From positions 1-37,606 of the forward strand of contig CALCHR010000186.1 in the NCBI GenBank assembly GCA_937901185.1: a stretch of DNA of 37,606 nucleotides. The letters are read 5' to 3'. This document shows positions 21,379 through 29,596 of this stretch, in pieces. The translations under genes were made by a program, and so were the position numbers. The first letter of the stretch is position 1. Every line of letters begins with the position of its first letter. The notes under the pieces were generated by a model that saw only the letters and a list, made by a program, of their open reading frames with translations, was not told where the DNA came from and did not search any database. Source of the DNA: an uncultured Bacteroidales bacterium (GTDB lineage Bacteria; Bacteroidota; Bacteroidia; Bacteroidales; Bacteroidaceae).

Positions 21379-21612
21379 CTATAGAATTTTATAGGTATAT
21401 CTTATATAATGGGTGTTAAAGGCCTTTGTAGGTACTCTCGCAATCTTACCTGCTTCTACAAGGTCTAAAATTGCATATCGTGCTCTTGATTGAGGCATCT
21501 TCGCTTTTACAGCTATCACCCTTACGGGTACTGTCTGACCCTCGTACATCTTAAGCACTTCGATTACAGCCTCTTGCTCTTCTGGTGTAGTTTCAATTGA
21601 AAACTTCGCCAT
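21379..21612 (-). CDS. Winged-helix DNA-binding protein (77 aa)
   Basis: The order helix, helix-turn-helix (MPQSRARYAILDLVEAGKI), wing (ARVPTKAFNTHYIRYTYKI) fits a small winged-helix domain. Similar proteins ending 'KAFNxHYIRYxY' occur in gut-phage genomes. It may regulate the polymerase or neighbouring operons; the target is not shown. Confidence 0.7.
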   Translation of the reverse strand: MAKFSIETTPEEQEAVIEVLKMYEGQTVPVRVIAVKAKMPQSRARYAILDLVEAGKIARVPTKAFNTHYIRYTYKIL

Positions 21613-21662
21613 ATTATATTTACCTCCTATACGTTCGTAATATTATAAGGTTGCTTACTAAC

Positions 21663-21702
21663 TTAAGTGTTTACGGACTCTATACGAGTTATAAACACTT
21701 AA
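21663..21702. promoter_or_regulatory. Long inverted repeat after the deaminase gene
   Basis: TTAAGTGTTTA and TAAACACTTAA form a perfect 11-bp repeat with an inner ACTC/GAGT stem. It overlaps the stop of the deaminase gene and lacks a U-tract. It could be an operator for the winged-helix gene or an mRNA-processing hairpin. Confidence 0.4.
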
Positions 21703-22100
21703 CGCAAGTGAATTACTTTTATACCCGCCGCCTCTAATAATTTTATACCTGTAGTATCTTTCCACTCATCTACATAGTAGACAGCCGAAAAGCCACCGGG
21801 TGCATTTATTATCGCTGCAGCGCATTGCTTACAGGGTGCAAGCGTTATAAACATTATTTTGTCTGGTGCATCGCTGAGGCACTTGACTAGTGCGTTCTGC
21901 TCCGCGTGTATACATCCGTACTTACCATCGATAGCACAAAGGCAATCGGCAAGCCCTTTGGGTCCGCCGTTAAGACCTATACTGTAGACCTGCGACATCT
22001 CTTTGTCTGTTATAACTGCGGCGACGTGGCGCTCAGTACATTTAGATAACGTGGCCAGGTCCTGTACGAATCTTTTGAATACTTCAATTCTGTTATTCAT
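21699..22100 (-). CDS. Deoxycytidylate deaminase family protein
   Basis: The start at 22100 (MNNRIEVFKRF) follows GGAGGAGGGG; a longer upstream frame reads through other genes. 'HAEQNA' (H65/E67) and 'PCKQC' (C90/C93) are the zinc and proton-shuttle motifs of the CMP/dCMP deaminase fold. The extra Cys pair in 'DCLCAIDGKYGCIHAE' is typical of dCMP deaminases. The 133-residue length suits a single domain. It would make dUMP for ThyX. Confidence 0.85.
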   Translation of the reverse strand: MNNRIEVFKRFVQDLATLSKCTERHVAAVITDKEMSQVYSIGLNGGPKGLADCLCAIDGKYGCIHAEQNALVKCLSDAPDKIMFITLAPCKQCAAAIINAPGGFSAVYYVDEWKDTTGIKLLEAAGIKVIHLR

Positions 22101-22338
22101 AGCGCCCCTCCTCCGCCATCTTCCTTGCCAAGGCAGGCACTTCTTTACCAAGCTCATTTGCAATCTCAGCAAGAGTACGTGCAATGAAGTCCATATCTCT
22201 GCCAATTGATAACGCCTGACCCTCAAGTTTATTTAGAGTGTTATCATCACTAGTCATTTCAGCAAATGTTTGGTTGAACTTCATACAAGCAACTGTCACC
22301 TGTAGTATTTTATTTTTCGTCTTTTCCAATTGCTTCAT
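22093..22338 (-). CDS. Small helical protein (81 aa)
   Basis: The ATG at 22338 has GGAG about 7 nt upstream. All-helical (MKQLEKTKNKILQVTVACM...). It overlaps both neighbours. Not recognised. Confidence 0.65.
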   Translation of the reverse strand: MKQLEKTKNKILQVTVACMKFNQTFAEMTSDDNTLNKLEGQALSIGRDMDFIARTLAEIANELGKEVPALARKMAEEGRYE

Positions 22339-22858
22339 TTATTTTCTCCTCTACATATTCTGCTATCTTTAGTAGTCCGGGTTGCCTGTCTGTTAAAAAG
22401 TAATTAGGATTTACTCTTGTCTTAGTCGCGCACTTTTCGCATACTGGTATAACATTGAATACACAGTATCTACCACCTTCTTTGAAGGGTACAAAGTACC
22501 AACGCGAATCTACAGACTCTGACTCGCATAGTGCACAGCCGTTAAAGTGCTTAACAGTCTCTACCCATTCGGATTCTGTCAGTCTATGGTAGTTACTAGG
22601 CACTGCAGCCATCTTCTGCTTTATCTCTTCGAATATTTCGCGGCGGCGCTTCAGTAAATTACGACCAGCATCTGGCTTTCTAACTACGTTGTCGTAACAC
22701 TCCTTACAAACAAGGCGGTCAGGCCTGTAGTATTTTACAGGCCTTCCGCACTTTGTACAAATGCCAACGTCGAACTTTGTTCTACAGACTGGGCATCGGA
22801 AATGCGGGTCACGTATGTCCAATACCCAGCCGCATTTCTTACAGGTCTTCGTAGTCAT
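22310..22858 (-). CDS. Zn-ribbon protein with degenerate HNH-like domain
   Basis: Residues 1-60 carry CKKCG, CPVC, CTKCG and CKEC, two zinc ribbons. Residues about 100-150 read 'HFNGCALCES...FVPFKEGGRY...NVIPVCEKCATKT', the framework of an HNH endonuclease (C..C, (D/H)..P, GG, N..P.C..C). The usual Asp-His before 'xVP' is replaced by Trp-Tyr (SRWYFVP), so the catalytic histidine appears lost. It may keep DNA binding only. Placed among nucleotide-metabolism genes. Confidence 0.65.
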   Translation of the reverse strand: MTTKTCKKCGWVLDIRDPHFRCPVCRTKFDVGICTKCGRPVKYYRPDRLVCKECYDNVVRKPDAGRNLLKRRREIFEEIKQKMAAVPSNYHRLTESEWVETVKHFNGCALCESESVDSRWYFVPFKEGGRYCVFNVIPVCEKCATKTRVNPNYFLTDRQPGLLKIAEYVEEKINEAIGKDEK

Positions 22859-23300
22859 ATTTAACTACAGGCACCAAGTGTGGTACAGACATGAGGACGT
22901 CAAAGCCAGTACATATACGTTCAAATGTCTCGTAATCTACCACGTAATCTTCACCGCGTTTAGTGGCGCGGCGCCACAGAGTTTTAGGTTTGTCGGTACA
23001 ATGAATAATCAAGGCACCATGCTTAGCAAGCTTTGTCTCCAAAAGATACATCTCAGGAAAAGATATAGCTGATGAACCTCTTATTGTCTCACCGTATACC
23101 ATCTCTGAATACCAGCAACGGTCAATAATCATATTCTTGCCCGTTTCTATTGTGTCAAGATAGTAGCTAAGCATCATTCGTTTCTCTTCATCCGTCTTAG
23201 GATAAGAGTGGTGAACTACAGGATAACCTGTCTGCTTTGAAAGCCTTTCAGCAAGTGTAGTTTTGCCGGAACCATCTGGTCCTTCTATGATGAAAATCAT
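22839..23300 (-). CDS. Deoxynucleoside-monophosphate kinase (thymidylate kinase-like)
   Basis: 'IIEGPDGSGKTTLAERL' at the N-terminus is a Walker A P-loop, 'IIDRCWYSEMVYG' resembles the DR(Y/W) nucleotide-binding motif of thymidylate and deoxynucleoside kinases, and 'LWRRATKRGED' is a plausible LID. At 153 residues it is shorter than cellular Tmk (about 210), as for many phage kinases. It likely phosphorylates dTMP or dNMPs. Confidence 0.75.
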   Translation of the reverse strand: MIFIIEGPDGSGKTTLAERLSKQTGYPVVHHSYPKTDEEKRMMLSYYLDTIETGKNMIIDRCWYSEMVYGETIRGSSAISFPEMYLLETKLAKHGALIIHCTDKPKTLWRRATKRGEDYVVDYETFERICTGFDVLMSVPHLVPVVKYDYEDL

Positions 23301-23312
23301 ACCTTATACCTC

Positions 23313-23375
23313 TCAGTCTTTTAGTATTATCATTAGTACAAGTGCAAGCATTGCTACAAGGAACATTGTTTCCAT
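23313..23375 (-). CDS. Possible 20-aa membrane peptide
   Basis: An ATG overlapping the ThyX stop (TAATG) opens METMFLVAMLALVLMIILKD, essentially one transmembrane helix. It fills the otherwise empty gap before the kinase gene. There is no strong ribosome site, but coupling through the overlap is possible. Confidence 0.35.
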   Translation of the reverse strand: METMFLVAMLALVLMIILKD

Positions 23376-24220
23376 TAGGACTTCACATCCTTGAGCAATG
23401 GCCACTTTTCATTGATGATGCGGCGCGGTATTGACGGTGCATCGTCAGGATATGCATCTGCAGCGAAGCGTTTCATGGGCTCTCCACAGCACATCTTACC
23501 CTCTCTGCATCTACCATACATACAGTCTGGCCCGGCAAATGCGAACATTTCTTCGCCACCTTGGGTCTTGAGTAGCTCTTCCCAGATACGAAGCGCTACA
23601 TACTGAGTTTCCACAGTGTTCCTGTTGCAAGTTCGTGTCTTAATAAAGTGAAGCCAAGCTTCGTGGTTGCCCTGCATAATAAGGATATTACGCAAGCCCT
23701 GCGGCGCCGCATAACCAGCCGTATCATTGTCTATATCAGAAGCGAGGATTCTATACGTACACATAGCATCCTTACAGGAGCGAAGGTACGTATCCTGATA
23801 CATCGTGCTGCTGACTTCAAGAATAGGCTTGTCGTCACCATATATTGTTTCTATTCGCTCAGCGTCTGCTTTCATAATCTCATAAGGGACTACAAAGTCA
23901 GCCGTATCACCATAGTTGCTATACTGCAATGAAGCTGATACGTAATTGAAACCAACCTGGTTGGTTCTTGCTTGAGCGAGGAAGCGACGTGATGCACCTA
24001 CAATAGCAATCGTGATAGGTGTGAACCTCTTGATAGTACCGTGTAGTTCCATCTTCATCATTGCTTTTATAAGGTTATCACTTGCTGGCTTCTGCCACAA
24101 CTCCTTGATGTCTTCAAGTGTTTTGATATTATGCCCACGCTGCGTTAGCCTAGCTAACGCAGCCATTGTTTCAGGGGCATAACCGTGTTCTGCAATAACG
24201 CCAACCTGTATCTTATCCAT
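23375..24220 (-). CDS. thyX: ThyX-type flavin-dependent thymidylate synthase (divergent)
   Basis: ThyX converts dUMP to dTMP with methylene-THF, FAD and NADPH. The start at 24220 (MDKIQVGVIAEHGY) follows GAGAGGT. 'HGTIKRFTPITIAIVGASRRFLAQ' matches the region before the signature; the signature reads 'RTNQVGFNYVSASLQYS' instead of RHRxxSxNxxSxRY. 'RTCNRNTVETQYVALRIWEEL' matches the C-terminal RxxxxAQ region and 'GPDCMYGRCREGKMCCGEP' the Firmicutes ThyX tail. Fold assignment is firm. The changed signature (HR to TN, last R to Q) leaves activity uncertain. Confidence 0.8.
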   Translation of the reverse strand: MDKIQVGVIAEHGYAPETMAALARLTQRGHNIKTLEDIKELWQKPASDNLIKAMMKMELHGTIKRFTPITIAIVGASRRFLAQARTNQVGFNYVSASLQYSNYGDTADFVVPYEIMKADAERIETIYGDDKPILEVSSTMYQDTYLRSCKDAMCTYRILASDIDNDTAGYAAPQGLRNILIMQGNHEAWLHFIKTRTCNRNTVETQYVALRIWEELLKTQGGEEMFAFAGPDCMYGRCREGKMCCGEPMKRFAADAYPDDAPSIPRRIINEKWPLLKDVKS

Positions 24221-24845
24221 TCGCAAGTACCTCTCTTACAGCATTTTGAGTTTCTTCAGGCAATGACGCGAGATGCTCAGCATATCTGCGCGAAATCATC
24301 TGTATAGCCATACCCATTGTCACAACGTCTGTATTATAGTGCAGTGTAGTTTCTCCGTCAGGAGTGCAAAGTATAGCTATGAAGTCGGTACTAATGTATG
24401 CCTTACCATTCATCTCAACTACACAGGTGCTTTTATCAGTCATTACATCTTCTACTGACTGTTCTCTGTAGCTTACATCTGCAGTATAACCCTCGTCCTG
24501 TCTGCGATGATTTTCTTTGTTCTTCATCATATACATCTGGTATACTTCATCCGCTGACATACCAGAGCACAAGAGAAGGTTAACAAAGAAGTGCAAGCAG
24601 TCGATGAGTTCGAGACGAACCTTCTGCCAAGCTACATTTCTGTCAGTCTCGTTCATATTGCTGTAGTCTTTCCAGAGCTTGTAGTTAGGCATCTCGTAAA
24701 GAGCTTCAGCAAGCTCATCTTCAAGATATCCTCTGTGGTTACGCATAAACTCAGCTCTCTCTTCATCTGTCATATTTGAAAAGTCTGTGCCGAGTCTCTT
24801 CTGCAGGTCGCCCTGCATTTTCATAATCTGTTCAAGTTTGTCCAT
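24213..24845 (-). CDS. Dimeric all-alpha dUTPase-like protein
   Basis: 'LEDELAEAL...WKDY', 'RLELIDCLHFFVNLLL..GM.ADEVY' and 'YMMKNKENHRRQDEGY' are the helices and metal-binding E/D residues of the dimeric dUTPase/MazG-like superfamily, in the family's order within residues 40-122. It would hydrolyse dUTP to dUMP and keep uracil out of phage DNA. A C-terminal beta extension (about 140-210) is extra. It overlaps ThyX by 8 nt, so supply and use of dUMP are translationally coupled. Confidence 0.8.
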   Translation of the reverse strand: MDKLEQIMKMQGDLQKRLGTDFSNMTDEERAEFMRNHRGYLEDELAEALYEMPNYKLWKDYSNMNETDRNVAWQKVRLELIDCLHFFVNLLLCSGMSADEVYQMYMMKNKENHRRQDEGYTADVSYREQSVEDVMTDKSTCVVEMNGKAYISTDFIAILCTPDGETTLHYNTDVVTMGMAIQMISRRYAEHLASLPEETQNAVREVLANG

Positions 24846-24858
24846 CTTGTTGTCTCCT

Positions 24859-25863
24859 TTAACTTTCTAAGCCTTTGACCGTCATAACTCTGAAGCTGGT
24901 CTGCTTTTTACACTTCTCATATACTTCAGGGAAGTCCTTCTTCAATACCGCAGTATCTACTCTTGTTTGTGAGCGAGGCGACCACTTGACTGTGTAGTCA
25001 CGGCAGTAGCCTATCTCATGTTCCTGCAAACGGTCTTTGAGTCTATTCTGAGCTTCTTCCATTACGGCAGTAAGCTCTTTGATTTTTGCTTTACACTCAA
25101 ATACTGTGCGAGCAAGTTCGTTCTCTACGTCGCCAGTAAGAGTAATCTCAGAATTCTTTTCAACCTCTGCATAGGTTGTATTAGCGAACTCTGTATCAGT
25201 TGCCTGAAGCTCTGGCTCTTTAAGTGCGAGCACATTATTATACCAGAAGTTCTTAGCAGCAGGAATAAGCGTATCGTTGATGAGTTCATCGTTTCTACAA
25301 ACTTCATAGTAGTAGAACTTGTTACCACCTACAAGGCACGCAAATGCGCCGTACTTAAGGTCAAGAATATGCAAGTACCAGTTGAGCTGATATACATACG
25401 ACAGTAAGATGTCGCCGTTCTCCCACTCTTCATTATTATACTCGCTTGTAGTTTTACACTCAAGAATACCGTAGGGCTTTCCATCGTCATCTACAATGAG
25501 TCTGTCAACGTTGGCACGCATCCAAGGGAAGTCCTTATGCGAAAATGTTGCATCAATTTCAAGCAACTTCTTACCAGTACGTCTCGCATACTCGTCTGCC
25601 ACAATCGGTTCAAGCAAGTGGCCGAAGTGCATACGTTCCTGCGAGGCGGCGCCGGGTTTAAGCGCATCCTCATACTGCCCTGTTTTGTTGAAGTAAATTT
25701 GTCTTGCCGAAGAGAATGGACTTACGCCGCATATAGCACCGATATCAGAACCACCGATACCCTTTGTACGTACGGCAAGCCATTCCTTTTCGTCCTCTTC
25801 CTGACGCACTGTAGAAACTACAACGACATTAGGGAGATATGATAGTAAATCTTTAGTTAGCAT
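24859..25863 (-). CDS. YqaJ-type recombination exonuclease
   Basis: 'GIGGSDIGAICGVSPFSSARQIYFNKTG' is the YqaJ N-terminal signature. 'FGHLLEPIVADEYARRTG' carries the conserved H and E, and 'ANVDRL....GILECKTTSEYN..EW' the D-(D/E)xK nuclease core near residues 118-150. 'LSYVYQLNWYLHILDLKYG' completes the fold. The 334-residue length is normal. YqaJ exonucleases resect dsDNA ends for single-strand annealing, usually with an SSAP; the SSB-like protein at 29597 may partner it. Confidence 0.9.
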   Translation of the reverse strand: MLTKDLLSYLPNVVVVSTVRQEEDEKEWLAVRTKGIGGSDIGAICGVSPFSSARQIYFNKTGQYEDALKPGAASQERMHFGHLLEPIVADEYARRTGKKLLEIDATFSHKDFPWMRANVDRLIVDDDGKPYGILECKTTSEYNNEEWENGDILLSYVYQLNWYLHILDLKYGAFACLVGGNKFYYYEVCRNDELINDTLIPAAKNFWYNNVLALKEPELQATDTEFANTTYAEVEKNSEITLTGDVENELARTVFECKAKIKELTAVMEEAQNRLKDRLQEHEIGYCRDYTVKWSPRSQTRVDTAVLKKDFPEVYEKCKKQTSFRVMTVKGLES

Positions 25864-26047
25864 CTTCGTTACCGCCTGTCTTTATTACATTCTTTATTTT
25901 ACTGTAGCACTTATTGCAGACATCAAACCACTCTTCAGTCTTATTCATAAAGTTTGTTGTGTCTGCCAACTTATGAACGCGTAAGTGCATTGCATCAGTG
26001 TGCTTAACAATTTTGCCACAGCAATCGCATTGTATCATTGCAGCCAT
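25853..26047 (-). CDS. Zn-ribbon protein (64 aa)
   Basis: CDCC (about 7-10) and CNKC (about 44-47) form a zinc ribbon with a basic C-terminus. The end overlaps the YqaJ start by 11 nt. Unknown function. Confidence 0.65.
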   Translation of the reverse strand: MAAMIQCDCCGKIVKHTDAMHLRVHKLADTTNFMNKTEEWFDVCNKCYSKIKNVIKTGGNEDAN

Positions 26048-26048
26048 A

Positions 26049-26330
26049 TTAGACCACCATGATATTCTGCATTACGACGTTAGTATTTGTCTTAAGACGC
26101 ATATCGTCGTCATAAGCTTCGAGAATATACTCTATCTTCTCTTTTATGTGCTCGTTATTGACAGCAAGCTCAATAGCCCCTGTAGGAAGCTTTACAGCTG
26201 TTACAATATAAGTGGGCTTAAAGGGTTGCAAGTTTTCGCAACCCTCCGCCGACTCATCTTCAGAGGTATCAGGCTTTACTTCCATACAAGCAAGGATTTG
26301 TCTGAGGTAATAGCGGATTTCGTTTTCCAT
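26049..26330 (-). CDS. Protein of unknown function (93 aa)
   Basis: 'TYIVTAVKLPTGAIELAVNN...KEKIEYILEAYDDDM' suggests a small alpha/beta protein seen in other phage replication modules without assigned role. Starts in a TAATG overlap after GTAGGAGG. Confidence 0.65.
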   Translation of the reverse strand: MENEIRYYLRQILACMEVKPDTSEDESAEGCENLQPFKPTYIVTAVKLPTGAIELAVNNEHIKEKIEYILEAYDDDMRLKTNTNVVMQNIMVV

Positions 26331-26587
26331 TAGATGCCTCCTACAAGGTTATGAGGCTTGATGCTTTCGAGCAAGTCAAGAGCGAACTCAAGGCCCTTCA
26401 TATAACGAGAGGGCTCAGTAGCACCTTTCTTCTGTCTCTTTGCAGCTTCATTCCACTCATTGTCGAGTGCATTGTAGATTTTGTTGAATTCATCAGCTGT
26501 GATACCTACAACAGGCTTGGGTACGATGCCACCAGTTGCATGCTTCTTATTTGTGAATTTAGAGGTGATTTTCTTAACAAACTTCAT
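26330..26587 (-). CDS. Small basic protein (85 aa)
   Basis: A Lys-rich N-terminus (MKFVKKITSKFTNKKH) precedes an acidic helical domain. It overlaps the next start by one base and lies just after the primase-helicase gene. Not recognised. Confidence 0.6.
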   Translation of the reverse strand: MKFVKKITSKFTNKKHATGGIVPKPVVGITADEFNKIYNALDNEWNEAAKRQKKGATEPSRYMKGLEFALDLLESIKPHNLVGGI

Positions 26588-26601
26588 AGTTGTTTCCTTT
26601 C

Positions 26602-29568
26602 TTAATAATCAGCAGCACCATAAAAGTCTTTTCGCGCTGCATCAATTTCTTGCTTTGTTATTGTGTTGTTTACAAGGTTCTCAAGTAGCTCCGTACCAAG
26701 AGGAAGTCTTCTGTAGTCTCCTCTCGACTTTTCTACAAGATTATTAGTAGTCATAAACTTAAGAAGCATACGCAGGTCGTCTTTGTTAAGGCCTGAGTAG
26801 TCCTCAAGAGTAGCTCTGCTAAAGTAAGGAAGTCGATAAAGAATACTAGCCATCTCACTGTGGTCCATAAGAGGCATTGTCAAGAAGCCTTTACGAAGCT
26901 TCTTAATGTTGTCGTTAGACGTGTCAGACGTAATACGGTCTTGTTCACTGAGCTTATCATATCCAAAGCTCTTTGTACAGTAAAGCTCATTCATAAAGTC
27001 AACTACAAAGTCAACGTGTTCAGGCTTTACAATTACCTTTTCGCCAGTCTCATCTGAAGAGAACACACAAGCCGCCGCGGCGACGCTGAGGCGCGCGATT
27101 TTAATACGCTGGTCAGCCGCCTCAACTATTGGAACCGATGAAGAGTACTTAGCACCCATCTCCGTTGCTTTTTCAAGGATGCGTTTCGTTGCCTCTTCTG
27201 TGAAGATGACATCGTCCGGCTTCCTACTCCAAGCCCATAATGCCCGTATATTGCAAGCGTCTGATGTATAGACGTGGGGCACTTCCGGAATATCCTTAAT
27301 CGATTTGTTGACGAGTGCTGGGTCGACATCACCTGAAGCAACTGACATAGCGATGTCAAGTCGTCGCACGTCTTCTGCTTTTCCCATAAGTTTAAGGATT
27401 GCCATAACTCCATAAGTTTCTGAGTTAAGCTGTCGCCCGTTTCTTGGGTTACTGATGTAAATGGCTCGAGTCCTGCTTGTAGTCTCTGCAGTGATAACTC
27501 CTGTTGCCTTTGCGACACCTGAGCTACGAACGTCTGACATAACTGCGAGGTCATCCTCGCTAAGACCTGAAAGCTCGTCGATAGTGAGGAGGCCACCGTC
27601 GTTAAGTGGGAAAGCACCCCAGACCAGGAACCAACGTTTATTGGTTTGCTGCATACTATAGACAAGTCCTGTTCGTTTTGAGGACTCTCCTGAATGTATC
27701 TCTCCGAGTCTGTAATGGTGCATCATCCTTTCTACAATTGTAGTTTTAGCCTGACCAGAGTCTCCTATAATGAGCAACTCGCCCCAGCCTCTCTTAACAT
27801 ACTGCTCTTGAAAATAGAAGTTCAAAACGGTATGGTAGATAAGGTCAACAGCAAAAGCTACATTGCGACGCTCCCAGATAAATGTAACGTTTCTCTCAAG
27901 GTCTGCGTGTATTTCATTGAACTTGTCACGAACAGATTGACCGGGCTTCAGCTTAAACAAAGATAAGTAGCGCCTTGATTCTTCATCAAGCTCAAAGTCA
28001 CTTATCACATCCTTCTCAGGCAACGCTTGGTCAAACACATACGTGGCATACTGCGTATTAGGTTCTGGATACATATATCCAACGAGGGTATAGCGCCTGT
28101 TAGTCTTAAGGTTGTTACCTACATAGTAGCCTGAACGAACAACGTACTCGTGTTCTTTAGAGAATCCAAAGTTAGCTTCCGCTTTAGGAATTAACCTCAA
28201 TTCCTCTAAGTTCATACTGTCTACTATGTCGACCTTACAGTCTATACAAGTGGGGTTTACCCCTAATAGTTCTCTGATGCGTTTCTGCTGCTGTATGTCA
28301 GGGCATTTGATTAACTTCATTACACCGGAGTCTTTTGATGACAGCTCACGGTTAATTTCGCCGGCATTAATAGACAGCATACAAGATGCACACTTCTTAG
28401 ACTCACCAGCTGCTTCACCGCAGCGAGCTCTTATTATTCTCGGACATACATACGGAGTGCTGTCTTTACCGCTTACCATTACAGGTACTTTTATACGTTT
28501 GTTGACGTACTGCGCATCAGCACTCGAAGACAAATGAACTTCTTCTGCTTCGCTTTCATCAGCGAGACGGGCCTCTGTAAGAGACTCATCCACATACTTT
28601 GTAGCATTATCCAGAAGACTCTGGAAATCAGCAGCCGTTAACTTACACTTAACAAAGAAGTCCGTTACGTCACCTTTAGCAGGAAAGTTCTCAGGCCAGT
28701 TGATTACATAGACATCTACAACGTGGTACAGCTTTTCGCAAAGTTTCTTTGTAGCATTACGTCCAGCTTCATCGTTGTCTTGCGCGATATACACGCGCTT
28801 CTTATTTCTAAAGAGTTTAGACCATTCAGGCTTCCAAGTACCTGCACCACTTGTGGCACAAGCACACGGGAATCCCCTCTGCTCACCTGACAGTCTGTCC
28901 ATCTCTCCTTCGCACCAAACGATATAGTCTACACTATCGTCAAGCACTCTGTCGATACCAAATATACGTACTTCACCGTATGCATTGTTGAACTCATCCA
29001 CATAGTTCAGTACTTTCCATTGGTCGTCGTTTGAGTTCCACTTGTATCTTCTGAAGTTTACAAGTGTATTGAACTCATCATAGATTGGTATAGTGATTCG
29101 CTCCCCATCCCAGCCTAACTGAAAATCTACAAGCGTCTTATCTGTTAGTCCACGACGGTCTCTAAGCATATCGCGAAGAGGTCCAGTTAAGGACATCAAG
29201 CGCTGATGATACTCTCTCACGAGACCCGGCTCGATGTCGGGTCTCGTAGGTTTAGAGCCATCTGGTCTAGGTATCTTCAACGCATCGCCAAGTGAGAACC
29301 AAGCTTCCTCATTAGACATATTGTTCAGTAGCTTGTACATTGTAAACACATTGCCTTTTGAGTGACAAGAGTTACAGTACCACACGCCTTTAGACAAATT
29401 TACGGTGAGTGACGGATTGTTGTCCGTCTGGTTCTCGTGCAGTTCCTTAAAGGGACACTCAGCTTTTATTTCGTTGCCGCGACGCTGTACGTTAGACAGA
29501 GCATTGAGGAAGAACGCCTCGGTGTCTATTTCAGACAATATGCGGTTTCTGTAGTCTTGCCAACGCAC
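26602..29568 (-). CDS. Primase-helicase: CHC2 + Toprim + MCM-like AAA+
   Basis: A 988-residue fusion. Residues 30-90: CHC2 zinc finger (C38, H44, C65, C68). Residues about 200-300: Toprim with 'WCEGEMD' and 'AQDNDEAG'. Residues about 375-410: second Cys cluster (CPRI..ARC, CASC). Residues about 560-780: AAA+ with Walker A 'GDSGQAKT' (near 600), Walker B 'LLTIDEL' (near 660), sensor-1 'ISNPRNGR' (near 706) and 'VRRLD' (near 736). These match MCM ('GDPGTAKS', 'CCIDE', 'ANP', 'SRFD') rather than DnaB/gp4 RecA-type helicases. Residues about 905-985: winged helix, as in MCM C-termini. It primes and unwinds at the fork. Confidence 0.85.
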   Translation of the reverse strand: MRWQDYRNRILSEIDTEAFFLNALSNVQRRGNEIKAECPFKELHENQTDNNPSLTVNLSKGVWYCNSCHSKGNVFTMYKLLNNMSNEEAWFSLGDALKIPRPDGSKPTRPDIEPGLVREYHQRLMSLTGPLRDMLRDRRGLTDKTLVDFQLGWDGERITIPIYDEFNTLVNFRRYKWNSNDDQWKVLNYVDEFNNAYGEVRIFGIDRVLDDSVDYIVWCEGEMDRLSGEQRGFPCACATSGAGTWKPEWSKLFRNKKRVYIAQDNDEAGRNATKKLCEKLYHVVDVYVINWPENFPAKGDVTDFFVKCKLTAADFQSLLDNATKYVDESLTEARLADESEAEEVHLSSSADAQYVNKRIKVPVMVSGKDSTPYVCPRIIRARCGEAAGESKKCASCMLSINAGEINRELSSKDSGVMKLIKCPDIQQQKRIRELLGVNPTCIDCKVDIVDSMNLEELRLIPKAEANFGFSKEHEYVVRSGYYVGNNLKTNRRYTLVGYMYPEPNTQYATYVFDQALPEKDVISDFELDEESRRYLSLFKLKPGQSVRDKFNEIHADLERNVTFIWERRNVAFAVDLIYHTVLNFYFQEQYVKRGWGELLIIGDSGQAKTTIVERMMHHYRLGEIHSGESSKRTGLVYSMQQTNKRWFLVWGAFPLNDGGLLTIDELSGLSEDDLAVMSDVRSSGVAKATGVITAETTSRTRAIYISNPRNGRQLNSETYGVMAILKLMGKAEDVRRLDIAMSVASGDVDPALVNKSIKDIPEVPHVYTSDACNIRALWAWSRKPDDVIFTEEATKRILEKATEMGAKYSSSVPIVEAADQRIKIARLSVAAAACVFSSDETGEKVIVKPEHVDFVVDFMNELYCTKSFGYDKLSEQDRITSDTSNDNIKKLRKGFLTMPLMDHSEMASILYRLPYFSRATLEDYSGLNKDDLRMLLKFMTTNNLVEKSRGDYRRLPLGTELLENLVNNTITKQEIDAARKDFYGAADY

Positions 29569-29596
29569 GTTCTACTCTCCTCCAGCTTTGTTAACT

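Noticed and set aside
27126..27665. Leftward 179-residue frame inside the primase-helicase gene
   Set aside because: It overlaps the AAA+ motifs in another frame, has Ser/Gln-rich noise composition and no ribosome site.
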